Source: Diplodia intermedia (Eukaryota > Ascomycota > Dothideomycetes > Botryosphaeriales > Botryosphaeriaceae). Taken from it: a stretch of DNA of 64,000 nucleotides. Made by a program: the position numbers and the translations under genes. Position 1 is the stretch's first letter. Each line of letters opens with the position of its first letter. The notes under the pieces are model-generated. The model worked only from the letters and a program-made list of their open reading frames with translations, did no database searches and was not told where the DNA came from. The stretch spans positions 94,684-158,683 of the forward strand of contig JAKEKT010000087.1 in NCBI GenBank assembly GCA_021495925.1. Reading direction: 5' to 3'. Below, piece by piece: positions 1-10,253 of the stretch.

Positions 1-883
1 GACGAGTGAGCTTTCCGATCGAGACACGTTGTACTTCCAGTTTTCTGCAAGACACAGCCGCGGTATGTACATACAACGAGGAAGAAGAACTCCAAAGCCC
101 CAACCAAGCCCGTCTTTAAATCCCCCAAGCCTCGCCGCAGCCCCACCTGCCCGCCCAGCAAAAGACAACAGATCACGCACACAACGTTGCATGCGGCCGT
201 ATGGCCGTGTGACCCCGCCTTCGTGGGGGGAAGCCGCTGCCTCTCGCCGCACAGCCTCTACAAAAGACAGTCGACCCGAGAGCCTCGAGGAAGTCCATCA
301 CATTTGCAACGTCTTGTCTGTGCCACAAACGTATCACAGTCCTAAGCATCTTGAACTGCGGGTCTCTTCAAGCGCAAGCAGTACCGTCGACTCTTTCCTT
401 CGCGGAACCCATCTCACAATTGAGACCTCGCCTGAGGCATCAGTCGCGTCCCTGCTCATGGAATGGAGCTTGCCACCAGAATTATGTAATGCTGCCCAGC
501 AGCACTCCGGCGAGATGCCGGCGTGCACCATCAAACGTTGGCGATGAGAAAGGGGGGGAGGTGGTGTTACGGGCGCTGCCGGAAACGGCCGTGGGTACGC
601 GGGCAGGAGGGAGGCACACACAGTCATATCTTCGTTAATGAGGGGAAGTGATCCAACATTAGATGCGGCTGTCATCGACACGACAGAGGCTTGGTTGTGG
701 TCCAGAAGATCCAGATTCCATCCTTCTTATACATACACAGAAAGACCGTCAGCATACCTACAAGACCTCGTGACACAGCCGGCCACATCCGACAGCCCTC
801 CCGTCCATCTCCATCAACCTCGGACCGCCCCAAAAAACGAGCCACAGTCCAACCACCCTCCCCCCACACCTCCACCACCCTCC
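1..883. other. left-edge non-coding stretch
   Basis: I see no convincing gene here. Short open frames on both strands have no recognisable motif and low-complexity Pro/Arg/Ser composition. It probably holds the 3' untranslated region of the minus-strand gene that ends at 884 and flanking spacer. Confidence 0.5.
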
Positions 884-2715
884 TCAAACCCCCACATCCC
901 CACCAAACCCGACAGGCCTCCTCCCCGGCTTCTCCGGAAAATGCGGCACAATAGCCAACGCCTTATACAGCCTCCCCATCCCACCCGGTCCCCTATCAAC
1001 CAACCTCCCCGCCGCCTTCTCGACCCTCTCCTTAAACCCCTCCTCCCCATCCCCCGCCTTCCCCGCCTTCCTCACCAACACCCCCGCCCTCTCCCTCAAC
1101 CCCATCTGCTCCAAAAACGCCGCCTGCTCAACGGGCCCATGCACCTCGACCCCCGGACTCGCCGCGATCGCCGCCTGCGCCAGCGCCGTGAAGTCTACAT
1201 CAGCACTGACATCGACCATGCCGGGCAGGGCGAACGGCGAGACGGGTTGGTGCTTCCTGATGCCGCGCAGCGAGTTCGTCGGGACCGTGTCCAGCGGCCC
1301 GTAGTCGAGGACGAGGGCGGCGCCGGTGGGCGAGGGTTTCGTGCTTTGCTCTTCGCCCTCCCCCTCCCCGTCCGCATCGGCAACGGAACCGAACGCTTTT
1401 TTCTGCGGAGAGGCGGAGGCGGTGGCGAGTGGCGCGCCGCCGATGCGCACGGCGAAGTCGGCGGCGTAGCTGAGGGACTCCGGGGAGATCTCGATGACGG
1501 AGCCGGGGGCGCGCAGGAGCGCGGCGTAGCGCGATGACGTGTGCGGCAGGTACATGCTGTGCGGCGTCGGGGCCTTGCTGCGGGCGAGCTGGAAGTCCGG
1601 GACGGGCGTGGCGGCGCGCAGGGACGAAGGCGTGTTGAGCGAGGCGTGGGTCGAGTGCGGCGGCACGGGGGAGACGAGGAGCTCGTGCCATTGGTTGGTT
1701 TTGGGCGACGGGTTCTTCTGGGCGGCTTTTTGGGCGGCGGCGACGGCGGCGGCGATGGAGGCGGGGTTGGTGAGGTCGGCGGCCGCGGCTGGTTCGGGGG
1801 TGGATGGGGAGGTCGCGGGGGGTGGTGGGGCGACGCTTTCGAAGATGTGGATGGGCAGGGCGTCGAAGAATTCGTGGGCGACGATGAAGGGGGTTTTGGT
1901 GACGTCTGGGCGGGGTGGTGAGTATGCTTTTTGTGGTGTGGCGGGTGCAAAGGTGGACGTACCCTTGGGGACGAGACGGATGTCCTCGGACCAGATTATT
2001 TTGAGGTTGGAGTACTTGCTGGTGCTTTCGTGGCCGATGTCGGTTTCCTTCAGCGGAGAATCGGCGCAGAGCAGCTTGTGCTGGGCAGCGCGCAGGGTCG
2101 GGCTGGCTTCGATGAGGTAGACGGTCTCGATTGCGGAAGACATTGACTTGAAGTTCCGGATGGCCTGTACATTGTGAGCTTCGGCGGTCCCCATGTGTGG
2201 GTCAATTGAGCAGTACCCGCAGCATGTCGTCCATCAAGGTGCCTCTCCCCGGGCCAACCTCAATCAGCTGCACGCCCGAGCTCTTCCTGCCCTGGAGCAT
2301 CCATTCGGCGACAAACCACAACCCGACAAGCTCTCCAAATATCTGCGAGATCTCGGGCGAGGTGATGAAGTCGCCCTTCTGGCCGAATTGGTCGCCGCCG
2401 TCGGGTCGCGACGTGTAGTAGCCGCTGTCGGGCGCGGTGAGGACTTGTCGCATGTACGCTGCCACGGGGACTGGGCCGGTCGTCTGTCGGCCGTCAGCTC
2501 TCTCGCATGATACCGCAGGGCGGGAATTGAGGCACAGCGCTTACTGTAATAGCTTCGGTCAAGGTCTTCGCCAGCGGCGTCGACCACTGGCGGCCCTCAT
2601 TCGGCGAGCTGGTAGACGACCATCTTGCGCGGAGACAAGTCGTTCGCGGCGCGCGCAGCTGGCGTGATACAGTGCGACTCAGGAGGCTGGACGGTAGTCT
2701 TGTGGGTATGCGCAT
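884..2715 (-). CDS. NDUFAF7-type mitochondrial protein arginine methyltransferase (complex I assembly), 3 exons
   Basis: Predicted exons are 2545-2715, 2217-2483 and 884-2164, joined in phase, giving about 572 residues. The N-terminus is Arg/Ser/Leu-rich and acid-free (MRIPTRLPSSLLSRTVSRQL), as expected for a mitochondrial presequence. It is followed by family-like blocks: VAAYMRQVL, GYYTSRPDGGDQFGQKGDF, TSPEISQIFGELVG and the SAM-binding EVGPGRGTLMDD at about residues 132-143, then YLIEASPTLR. These identify the MidA/NDUFAF7 family (Methyltransf_28). In other organisms the family dimethylates an arginine of the NDUFS2 subunit during complex I assembly in the matrix. An Ala-rich low-complexity insertion lies in the middle of exon 3, which is common in fungal members. 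The introns (2484-2544 and 2165-2216) have GTAAGC and GTACTG donors. The start ATG lies 165 bases from the start of the divergent kinase gene. Family call is firm; start and splice sites are inferred. Confidence 0.88.
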
Positions 2716-2880
2716 GGTGGCGGGGAAGCGGAGCGCATGGCGACGGAGACGGCGGATGGTGGGTTGGAGCTTGGGAAATTTCCGGCGGCGCGGGACGAGC
2801 TCCTCCGCACCACCTCCGCCGACATCATCATCGCCAACACACCCCCGCACACGCTCGTTCCCACCACCGCTCAATCCGCC
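2716..2880. promoter_or_regulatory. short bidirectional promoter between NDUFAF7-like and CDK11-like genes
   Basis: Only 165 bases separate the two predicted start codons, so both transcripts must start inside this interval or inside the opposite gene's 5' leader. An alternative in-frame ATG for the kinase at 2737 would leave just 21 bases. That is why the ATG at 2881, with the good context GCCATGGCC, is preferred. No canonical TATA box is obvious. Confidence 0.5.
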
Positions 2881-4325
2881 ATGGCCGGCCAGTCGCGATG
2901 GGCCGACGAGGACGAGGACGCCGAGATCGAGGCCCAGCGCAGGCGCGAAAAGGAGGAAAAGAAGCGCCAGAAGGCCGACAAGCAGCGCAAGCTCGAGGAC
3001 CAGGCCCGCGCCGCCGAAGAACGCCGCAAGCAACAGCAGGACGACGACCCGGACCGGCCAGCCAAGCGGCAGAGGGTGGCGTCGCCCAAGGACGGCGACA
3101 GCCCGCGGCGGCTGCTGCGCTTCGCCGCGCCCGGCTGGGGCCCATGCCGCCGCGTCGACAACTTCGAGCGGCTGAACCACATCGAGGAGGGCTCGTACGG
3201 CTGGGTGTCACGCGCGCGCGAGGCGGCCACGGGCGACGTCGTCGCGCTCAAGAAGCTGAAGATGGACAACCTGAACGACGGCTTCCCCGTCACGGCGCTG
3301 CGCGAGATCCAGACGCTGAAGGAGGCGCGCGCGCACCGCCACATCGTCGGCCTGCGCGAGGTCGTGGTGGGCGACACGCTCAACGACGTCTTCCTGGTCA
3401 TGGACTTCCTCGAGCACGACCTCAAGACGCTGCAGGAGGACATGGCCGAGCCCTTCCTGCCGTCCGAGGTCAAGACGCTGATGCTGCAGCTGACGTCGGC
3501 CGTCGGCTTCCTGCACGACCGCTGGATCCTGCACCGCGACCTCAAAACCTCCAACATCCTCATGAACAACCGCGGCGAGATCAAGATCGCCGACTTCGGC
3601 ATGGCCCGCCACGTCGGCGACCCGCCCCCGCCCGACCTCACCCAGCTGGTCGTGACGCTGTGGTACCGCGCGCCCGAGCTGCTCCTCGGCGCCAAGGAGT
3701 ACGACGGCGCCGTCGACATGTGGAGCGTCGGCTGCATCTTCGGCGAGCTGCTCACCAAAGAACCACTACTACAGGGCGCCAACGAAGTCGACGAGCTATA
3801 CAAGGCACGTCTGCCCCTCCCTCCCCCCGTCTCCCCCCTCCTCCCCCCGCATCTAACACCCCGCAACAGATCTTCAAACTCTGCGGCCTCCCCACCGCCA
3901 CCTCCTGGCCCTCCTTCCACCGCCTCCCCCACACCCCCTCCCTCCGCCTCCCGCGCACCCCCGACCCGCACAGCACCACCTCCCTCATCCGCGCCAAGTT
4001 CCCCTTCCTCACCGCCGCCGGCGTCGACCTGCTGTCCTCCCTCCTCGCCCTCAATCCCGCCTCCCGTCCCGACGCCGCGTCCGTCCTGCGGCATGCGTAT
4101 TTCAGCGAAAACCCTAGGCCTAAGGCCCCCGAGATGTTTCCGACGTTCCCGAGCAAGGCGGGGCAGGAGAGGGCGCGCAGGAGGAGGGCGAGTCCGAGGG
4201 CGCCCGAGAGGGGCGGGGCGCCGGGGTTGAAGGGGGGAGAGGGGGAGGGGGTGGTGGATTTTAGTGGGATTTTTGAGGCGGGGAGGGTGGAGGGGGGGAG
4301 GGGGTTTAGTTTGAAGTTGGTGTAG
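2881..4325 (+). CDS. CDK11/PITSLRE-type cyclin-dependent protein kinase, 2 exons with GC-AG intron
   Basis: Exons 2881-3804 and 3870-4325 give 459 residues. Residues 1-90 are a charged Glu/Lys/Arg-rich coiled tract. The kinase domain then begins with the glycine loop EEGSYG (102-107), catalytic lysine in VALKK (124), a PITSLRE-like helix PVTALRE (136-142), HRDLKTSN (218-225), DFG (238-240) and the activation segment VVTLWYRAPELLLG with its phosphorylatable Thr259. The PVTALRE helix and the IEEGxYG loop point to CDK11 (Cdc2L) rather than CDK1, CDK7 or CDK9. CDK11 kinases act in the nucleus on transcription and pre-mRNA processing in animals. The intron joins AAG to ATC exactly in phase but starts with GC, not GT. 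A longer product starting at 2737 is possible. The C-terminal tail after YFSENPRPK is Arg/Gly-rich and ends with GRGFSLKLV. Confidence 0.9.
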
Positions 4326-7300
4326 TTGGGGGGTGGTGGTGGAATGGGACGAGGGGAGGGAAGGGAAGAGGCTGAGGATTTGAAGAGAAAAATAAAAAAG
4401 AAGGGGAACGTTTGCGAGATATGGGCATGGGAAGTGGAGAGCGAAGCGCCGAGGATGGGCGTGGATATGATACCTATAATGGCGAAAAAAAGATGAGAAT
4501 CACGATTAATTTCTTAGCGGAATAGGTTCCTTCATGTGACTCCAACATGGCACCTGAGCCGCACAGACCGAGGACGGATTGGGGCTGCTTGTTGCAGTAT
4601 AAAACTGTCGACTCTCGGCTCGAATCATCGATGTAGCCAATGTATACTAGCCAAAGGTGTCCGGCTATCGAGCTACTTTCACTACTGCTCGTTACGGTCA
4701 TAGATTCTTCGATTTACTGTCTGCCTTGCGGCGGGGTATCTCTTTGCAAAACACCCGAAAGGACTCAGTTTCTCACCTCAACGGCTTCCTAGTGTTTGAA
4801 CGGTTCTGGAGCACATGAAGCTGCGATGATGAACACCACCAACATCCTCCGTTCACGCAGCGCAGGGAACACGGGAAACGCGGACCCAGAAGGCCCGCAC
4901 GCGCGAGAGTGCGCGCTAGGCTGAGTGAAGAGGGTCAGGAACAAGACCGCAGAGTCTTAAATTCGACTGAGAAGTAGCTCCAAGCACCAGTGCTCCATCC
5001 TTTCCACCTCGATTGCAGCAGGCACCTCGCGCTTCGATGCTGGAGAAAGTAAGAGATGGAGAGAGCATGGATGCTTTTATGTGTGTTGACAGCGAGCTCG
5101 CGCGCCGGCCTCGTGGCCACCTGCGCTCGACCTCTGTCTGGTGATCGCTGCCGTCATTTGCGTGCCAGGGGACCGTGGCAGTCAGCCGGCAGACGTGCTT
5201 TTCGCGTGCTGGTGGACAGTACAAATGCGCTCCTCCATCCTGGGGCCGAATCGTGCTATCGGCGGAGCTTCCTATCGCGGGAATGTGCACGCAAGGTGAC
5301 GACCGCAAAGAGATCGAAAAGATATGCACTTGTCTGCGGGAGCCAGGCTGCATCACTCAAAGCATCGCACGATCGCCCTGACCGATCATCATTCACGTCT
5401 CATGATGGCGAGCAGCATGTCGACCTTCCGATGCAGCGCAGGGTATACGCGGATTGGACGTGTTGAGATGCGCGAGGGTGCAAGAGCGGGGGGTGTCGCA
5501 AAAAACAACAAGCCAGACCGACAAGTGGTTTCGGTCGTTTCCTTTCAGGAGGCGTTGTTAGATTCCATGCACCGTGCAGTTCATCATTCGGTGGCAAGAG
5601 CGCGAGATTTTATGTTTGACGGGAAGAAGGAAGGACTCTGTGCCGTCGTGACTTGCCACGGGCTCCTGCCGTCAGTCTGGTGACCGCTGCCCGAGCTTGT
5701 TCGCGTGCCCTGCGGCTGTGGGTGATACGACACTTGGAGAATAAATACCCGCTTCAGGTGGGATTCTGTCTTGGTCGTCAATGGAGTCTTCTGTGCATTG
5801 ATGGCTTCACGGGAATTGGGTAAATGAGTACTTCTCTGGGCGCTTTGCCTGTGTGCTTCGCCAACCTCCAGACTTTGCCATGGGCCGGAGTGCAGCGCTG
5901 ATCTGCACGCTCATCGATGTCGTTCACCACTTATGCCTCGTGGTGATGAACAGCATGATGGCCTTTTGCGGAAGCGCAGGATTGATCACGCTCGTGGAAT
6001 TGGTCCGTAGACATGTGCGAAAGAGCGAAGTAATCGAAATTATCTTTCCAAGCACAGTGTATCTCGTGCCGACGCCGCGAAGCAAAGACGACAAGTCACC
6101 ATTTTCTCTTTGGTAGTTTTCTGCACTGGCGCGCCCGTCAAGTACGGTGGATGGCAGTGTATGGCTCTGGCGATCGCCCCGGTCATTATATAGGAAAACC
6201 TCTCCCGGCTCGTCTTATCCGTAGAGCGGCTGCTCTGAAGCGGTCTCGTGCAGTTTCCGCAGCATGGGCCGGGCGTCGCACGCGGCAACGCACAGCTGCG
6301 GCACAGTGCCAGGCCACAAATATATACCGCAGCAAGCGGAGGCTCCGATTCCTCTCCAGCTTCGTTGAAGTGAACAGGCGGCCACGTTCCGGCGCAGGCT
6401 TTAACAGATCCAGATCACTTGCCACTTTTGGTCTCCCTGGGTGTGCTTTGTGACCAGCGATGCAAGATTCTTCACTTCCCACAAGTCCGCTCGGCCTGCT
6501 CGCGCAAATTACTTTTCACTTTGGGGCAGCGGTGATCTTCAGCATCTTCAGTCGTTGGTGGTGAAGGTTATCATCCATCATAGCGGAGGCATATGGAAGC
6601 GAGGAGAAGAAAAAAAGTTGCAACTGTCGCAGTTGCTAGGGGTGGGTGACGAGCGGACAAGTACTGGTGTCCTGTCTCATTGTATGTGCTGTTTGAGAGA
6701 CAGAGTACAACATGTTGGTCTTAACGTTCAGCAGTAGGAATCAGAAGCCGACACAGGTAGCGAAAGTGAAGTCGGCGAGGAAGGGGCGGGCTTTATGAAG
6801 GCGCGGGCACCTGCTGCGGGCGACAGCGAAAACTCGATGTTGATCTCGTGCCGTGGTGGCGTCGGCGGGGTTGTGCAGCCTTCAAAAGAACGGTATCGGG
6901 GTTCCTTCACATTACGACCGCGCACTACGCGGAGCTTTTGCGGTCCTAAGAGCTTCTCTGTGACTGTCGCTTTCGGTGGCTTGAGTTGTTTTATATGTCA
7001 CGTACGGCGCATTGCTCTGGATGACTGACTGACTGGCTGGTTATCAGCATAGACAATATGTGATTGTGTGCAGCATTTCGTTTTGATGCTGAGCTGCAGT
7101 CGAAAGTATTTCCGTCGTCAGCAGTGAAATTGGGAGAGCCGTTCTCGCCACACCACTCCAGTGATGATTCTTCTATCTCTCGTGATAGACGAATGTATCC
7201 AACATTCAAGTCTGTTGACACAGGGAGGATGGACGGTACGCGGGACTTTAAAGGGCCCCAAGTGGGCCCCCACGGACCTGCATATTTGGCAGGGGTGCAC

Positions 7301-7337
7301 ATGCAGGAACGCTTTGCCGGTTTGGTAAGAGACACGG
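4326..7337. other. 3 kb accessory interval with no intact gene
   Basis: No open frame with recognisable motifs is seen; frames are short on both strands. Weakly similar stretches occur near 5120-5180 and 5665-5715 (both contain a GTCTGGTGA(T/C)CGCTGCC core followed by GCGTGCC), suggesting old degenerate repeats. By position the right part could hold decayed downstream exons of the RING-type gene relic at 7338-7415, but I cannot align any of them. Confidence 0.4.
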
Positions 7338-7415
7338 TCACGGGATCTGTCGTGTAACGTCACATAGAACATTGCGGCGGAGTAAGCAAAGCGCGTCAGC
7401 CTCGTCGCTCTCCAT
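7338..7415 (-). pseudogene. relic of the first exon of a zinc-ribbon/RING gene (paralogue of 10254-13089)
   Basis: On the minus strand an ATG at 7415 opens a peptide starting MESDEADALCLLRRN that stops after 25 codons. The first exon of the intact RING gene, starting at 13089, reads MRSDEADRFRLLRRH. Both sit head-to-head with a hydrolase-type gene, 51 and 77 bases from that gene's start region. DNA similarity is visible directly in the shared block CGGCGGAGTAAGC...GTCAGCCTCGTC on the plus strand. Downstream a degraded Cys/Lys stretch may correspond to the zinc ribbon, but the frame is lost. This is best read as the decayed twin of the RING gene. Confidence 0.55.
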
Positions 7416-7466
7416 GCATCGGACACCTCATCAACCCAACTTCTTCTACATGCCTGACTGTCAAAT
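7416..7466. promoter_or_regulatory. shared divergent promoter/leader, copy A
   Basis: These 51 bases separate the relic ATG on the minus strand from the hydrolase ATG. The block contains a small upstream ATG (ACATGCCTGA at about 7448) that opens an 11-codon frame overlapping the hydrolase start. The same ATGCCTGA is kept in copy B near 13150, so the upstream frame predates the duplication. Confidence 0.4.
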
Positions 7467-10173
7467 ATGGCCAGCTCCCAAGTGAGCGGCACATCCCACT
7501 CCCCCCAGAAGAAATCCATTGTGTTCCGCGTCCGAGGACTGTCGGAGGACGGAGGGAATGATCAACACCTCAGCTCAGCCTTGTCGACGGCAGTCATTTC
7601 ACGCCTCAGCGATGACGAAAACTCGCAAATAGAGACCTCAGTCGCCATAATATCGTCATGTTATGGCTTGGGAAAGAAAGTTGGTCTGGTAACATTTCGC
7701 GGAGGAGTCCCGTCGTTTCTCTTCGCGGTGTTCAAGAACCCACTGCAGGAAACTCAGATGGAACTGGATGGGGTCGACATCACAATTGACTGCAACTTCT
7801 TTGATTTCACCCAGCTTTACGACCCGAAGAATCCTGTTCTTGCAGAGTAAGTGGCCTGTTTTACTCGTTCATTCGCACTCACTAATGCTGTACAGCGTCA
7901 TTGCGATAACAGGACTGGACGGCCATGCGTACGGCTCATGGAGAGGCAAAGGTGAGCTGTCGCGGATGTGGCTTCGCGATTTCTTGTCCAAAGATCTGCC
8001 TCAGTGCCGCGTCTTAACCTACGGGTACAACTCAAAACTGACCGGCAAGAGCCGGGGACTCGAGAGGATTCTCGACTATGGAAGAAGCTTTCTCGAAGAA
8101 ATAAAACAAGTCCGAAGTACCGAAGAGGTAGGCCATGTCTCGTATCATTTGATCCACGCAATGTTCTGATCTGTGTTCAGCAAATGAGACGTCCTCTGAT
8201 TTTTATCGCTCACAGTTTCGGTGGGCTTATCCTTGCCCATGTAAGAGGCGTCAAGTGATACCCCTTCCAGGACCAACTTGCTTACGCATACTAGAGTCTC
8301 GTCAAAGCCGTACTCTCCGCAGACCGAGCAAGCAAGCTTGTCTACGATACCACTTACGCCATTTTATTCTTCGGCACTCCACACAGAGGTTTGTCCGTTG
8401 ATGATATCCGTGGGCTGCTTCCGGATCATGAGCATCCGAGACATGGACTACTGGATCAAATCAAGTCCAATTCAGACGCTCTGGTTGATCAGTTAAGCGA
8501 CTTCAAGAATATCATCCAGGACAGGAAGATTGTCAGCTTCTACGAAGCCGAGCAAACGCCGCAATTGACACATGTAGGTGGCCAACAACTCACTTCTGAC
8601 CCCGATATAGCTCACAGGATATAGGATAGTACCGCCGGAAGGTGGCAACGTACTGGCAGTTTTGCTACAGCCGTGGGTACAGATTCGGCACTACTAAACT
8701 TGCCCGACCACATGGAAGAGAAGATACCGCTGCCTTCGGACCATTCGATGATGGTCAAATTTGATTCAAGAGACAGCAAAGGGTACCAAGTTGCCATCAG
8801 CCGTCTTCGGAGATTTGAAAAAGACGCAGGCGCCGCAGTTTCTGCTCGACTGGGCTCGAATGCTTCACCTGGACATCAAGCATATGCGGGCATGACAGAA
8901 ACTCCGGATACATCCTTGGCATCAGTCGATACGGAAAAGGACTTGAAGGCATTGAATTGCTGTGAGCGTTGGCTGGACGCGAGTTTCACTCCGCGTGACC
9001 TTGATTCTCTATCTTCCACTGCGTACGAACTCTTCGCGTCCCTCAAAGGGAAGAGTTCAAGCACGCAGAGTGGCTTGAGTGCTGTTGAACAGCCTCTCTA
9101 CAACTTCAAGTGTGCCCTCACCCACCTCGCAGGCAATGTGAGCCTTGTTCTCTCAGGTCCAGAACCTGAAGGGAATCTTCATGCTATGGTTACGGTGTTC
9201 AGCGGAACACTGAGGAAACTGCACAAGCTAGTCGAGCATGCCTCAAGAGAGTTTGGCATCGGTACGATACAAACCGACTTGGAAAATCATTCAGCGGCTG
9301 TGCAGAAGGTTCTCGATACGGCATTGGCGTAAGTCTCAACCGCCCTTGCGCATCTCCTCCCGCACCGTCTCCCAGAAAATTTGGCTGGGTAGGCAGATCA
9401 CTAAAGCAGAGTACAGTAGTTGCCCGAAGGATGCGAACCACCCCAAACGCAAGATTGGTGCATCTGGCCACGAATCTAAAGACGCCTCATTGAACATGCA
9501 TCCTCCAAAGCGGATAAAAAGACAGGTCTTCACCAATCCACCCAGAAAATGTCTTTATAGAAACCCAAATGGCCCCAAACCCACCACGAAAGCTTTCCCA
9601 ATGACCACAACGAGCTTTGGGCCATCTTTCGTCGCTATGCCTCCCCGTGGCCCGGTCTCAATGCCCTCGCCTCCACTTCTGCCAATGGACGAGCTGAAAG
9701 CCAACGTCGCGTTGTTTTCAATCAGTGATCCAAAAGTTGCACCAACAAACGAGTTACCCAACGACTTGAACGACATAAATATTCGACGGAGAATTGCTTC
9801 TGCGAGCGCCCAAGACACGAGGTATGAAAAAGAGCGCACTACTACTTTTGGTTCTGTGGACACATTAACTGGGGGAAATAACAAAACACATCCTGGCACA
9901 CCTTTTGATTGGATCAAGAGACTGTCGACCGCACTGCCACCGCCACAGGTTGACAAGCGCCAACGCTCACGAGAGTTCTCCAGCTGGCTGTCCAAGCTCA
10001 ACGTGCACATCTCTGAACTGCCCAAGAATGCTCGTCGAAGTTTCAGAAGACGACTAGAGGAAGATGGGCAATTTTTGAATGCTATTGAAGAAGCGCGCAA
10101 TGAATACGGGGAATTCGTCCTTGTCAGGAAGGAAATTCAAGTCTACGAGGACGACAAAGAGGATGATGTATGA
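7467..10173 (+). CDS. SesB-like alpha/beta hydrolase (serine lipase/esterase fold) with long C-terminal extension, 6 exons
   Basis: Predicted exons: 7467-7846, 7896-8127, 8181-8240, 8295-8573, 8625-9328 and 9417-10173, all phase-compatible, about 803 residues. The N-terminus (VFRVRGL...) leads to the hydrolase core: VIAITGLDGHAYGSW (128-142, oxyanion region), nucleophile elbow AHSFGG with Ser216, the SesB-typical FFGTPHRG (249-256), and DHSMMVKF supplying the probable catalytic His. This set matches the SERAC1/SesB hydrolase domain, which in fungi often forms the N-terminal effector of NLR-like proteins controlling incompatibility and cell death. Here no NACHT, NB-ARC or repeat domain follows. 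Instead there is a helical region to about residue 550 and a basic, Pro/Ser-rich tail with SRRS/RRR patches. The last intron (9329-9416) is the least certain; without it the protein stops at 9332. Function is inferred from fold only. Confidence 0.75.
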
Positions 10174-10253
10174 TATGCTCTCCAACTTCCATTCCCAGAC
10201 CAATTTGCCCCCATATTTGAATCCAAGTCGCCGTGACTATCGTAGAATGGGCA

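Noticed and set aside
2871..4094. 407-codon minus-strand frame
   Set aside because: Antisense to the CDK11-type kinase, without any motif.
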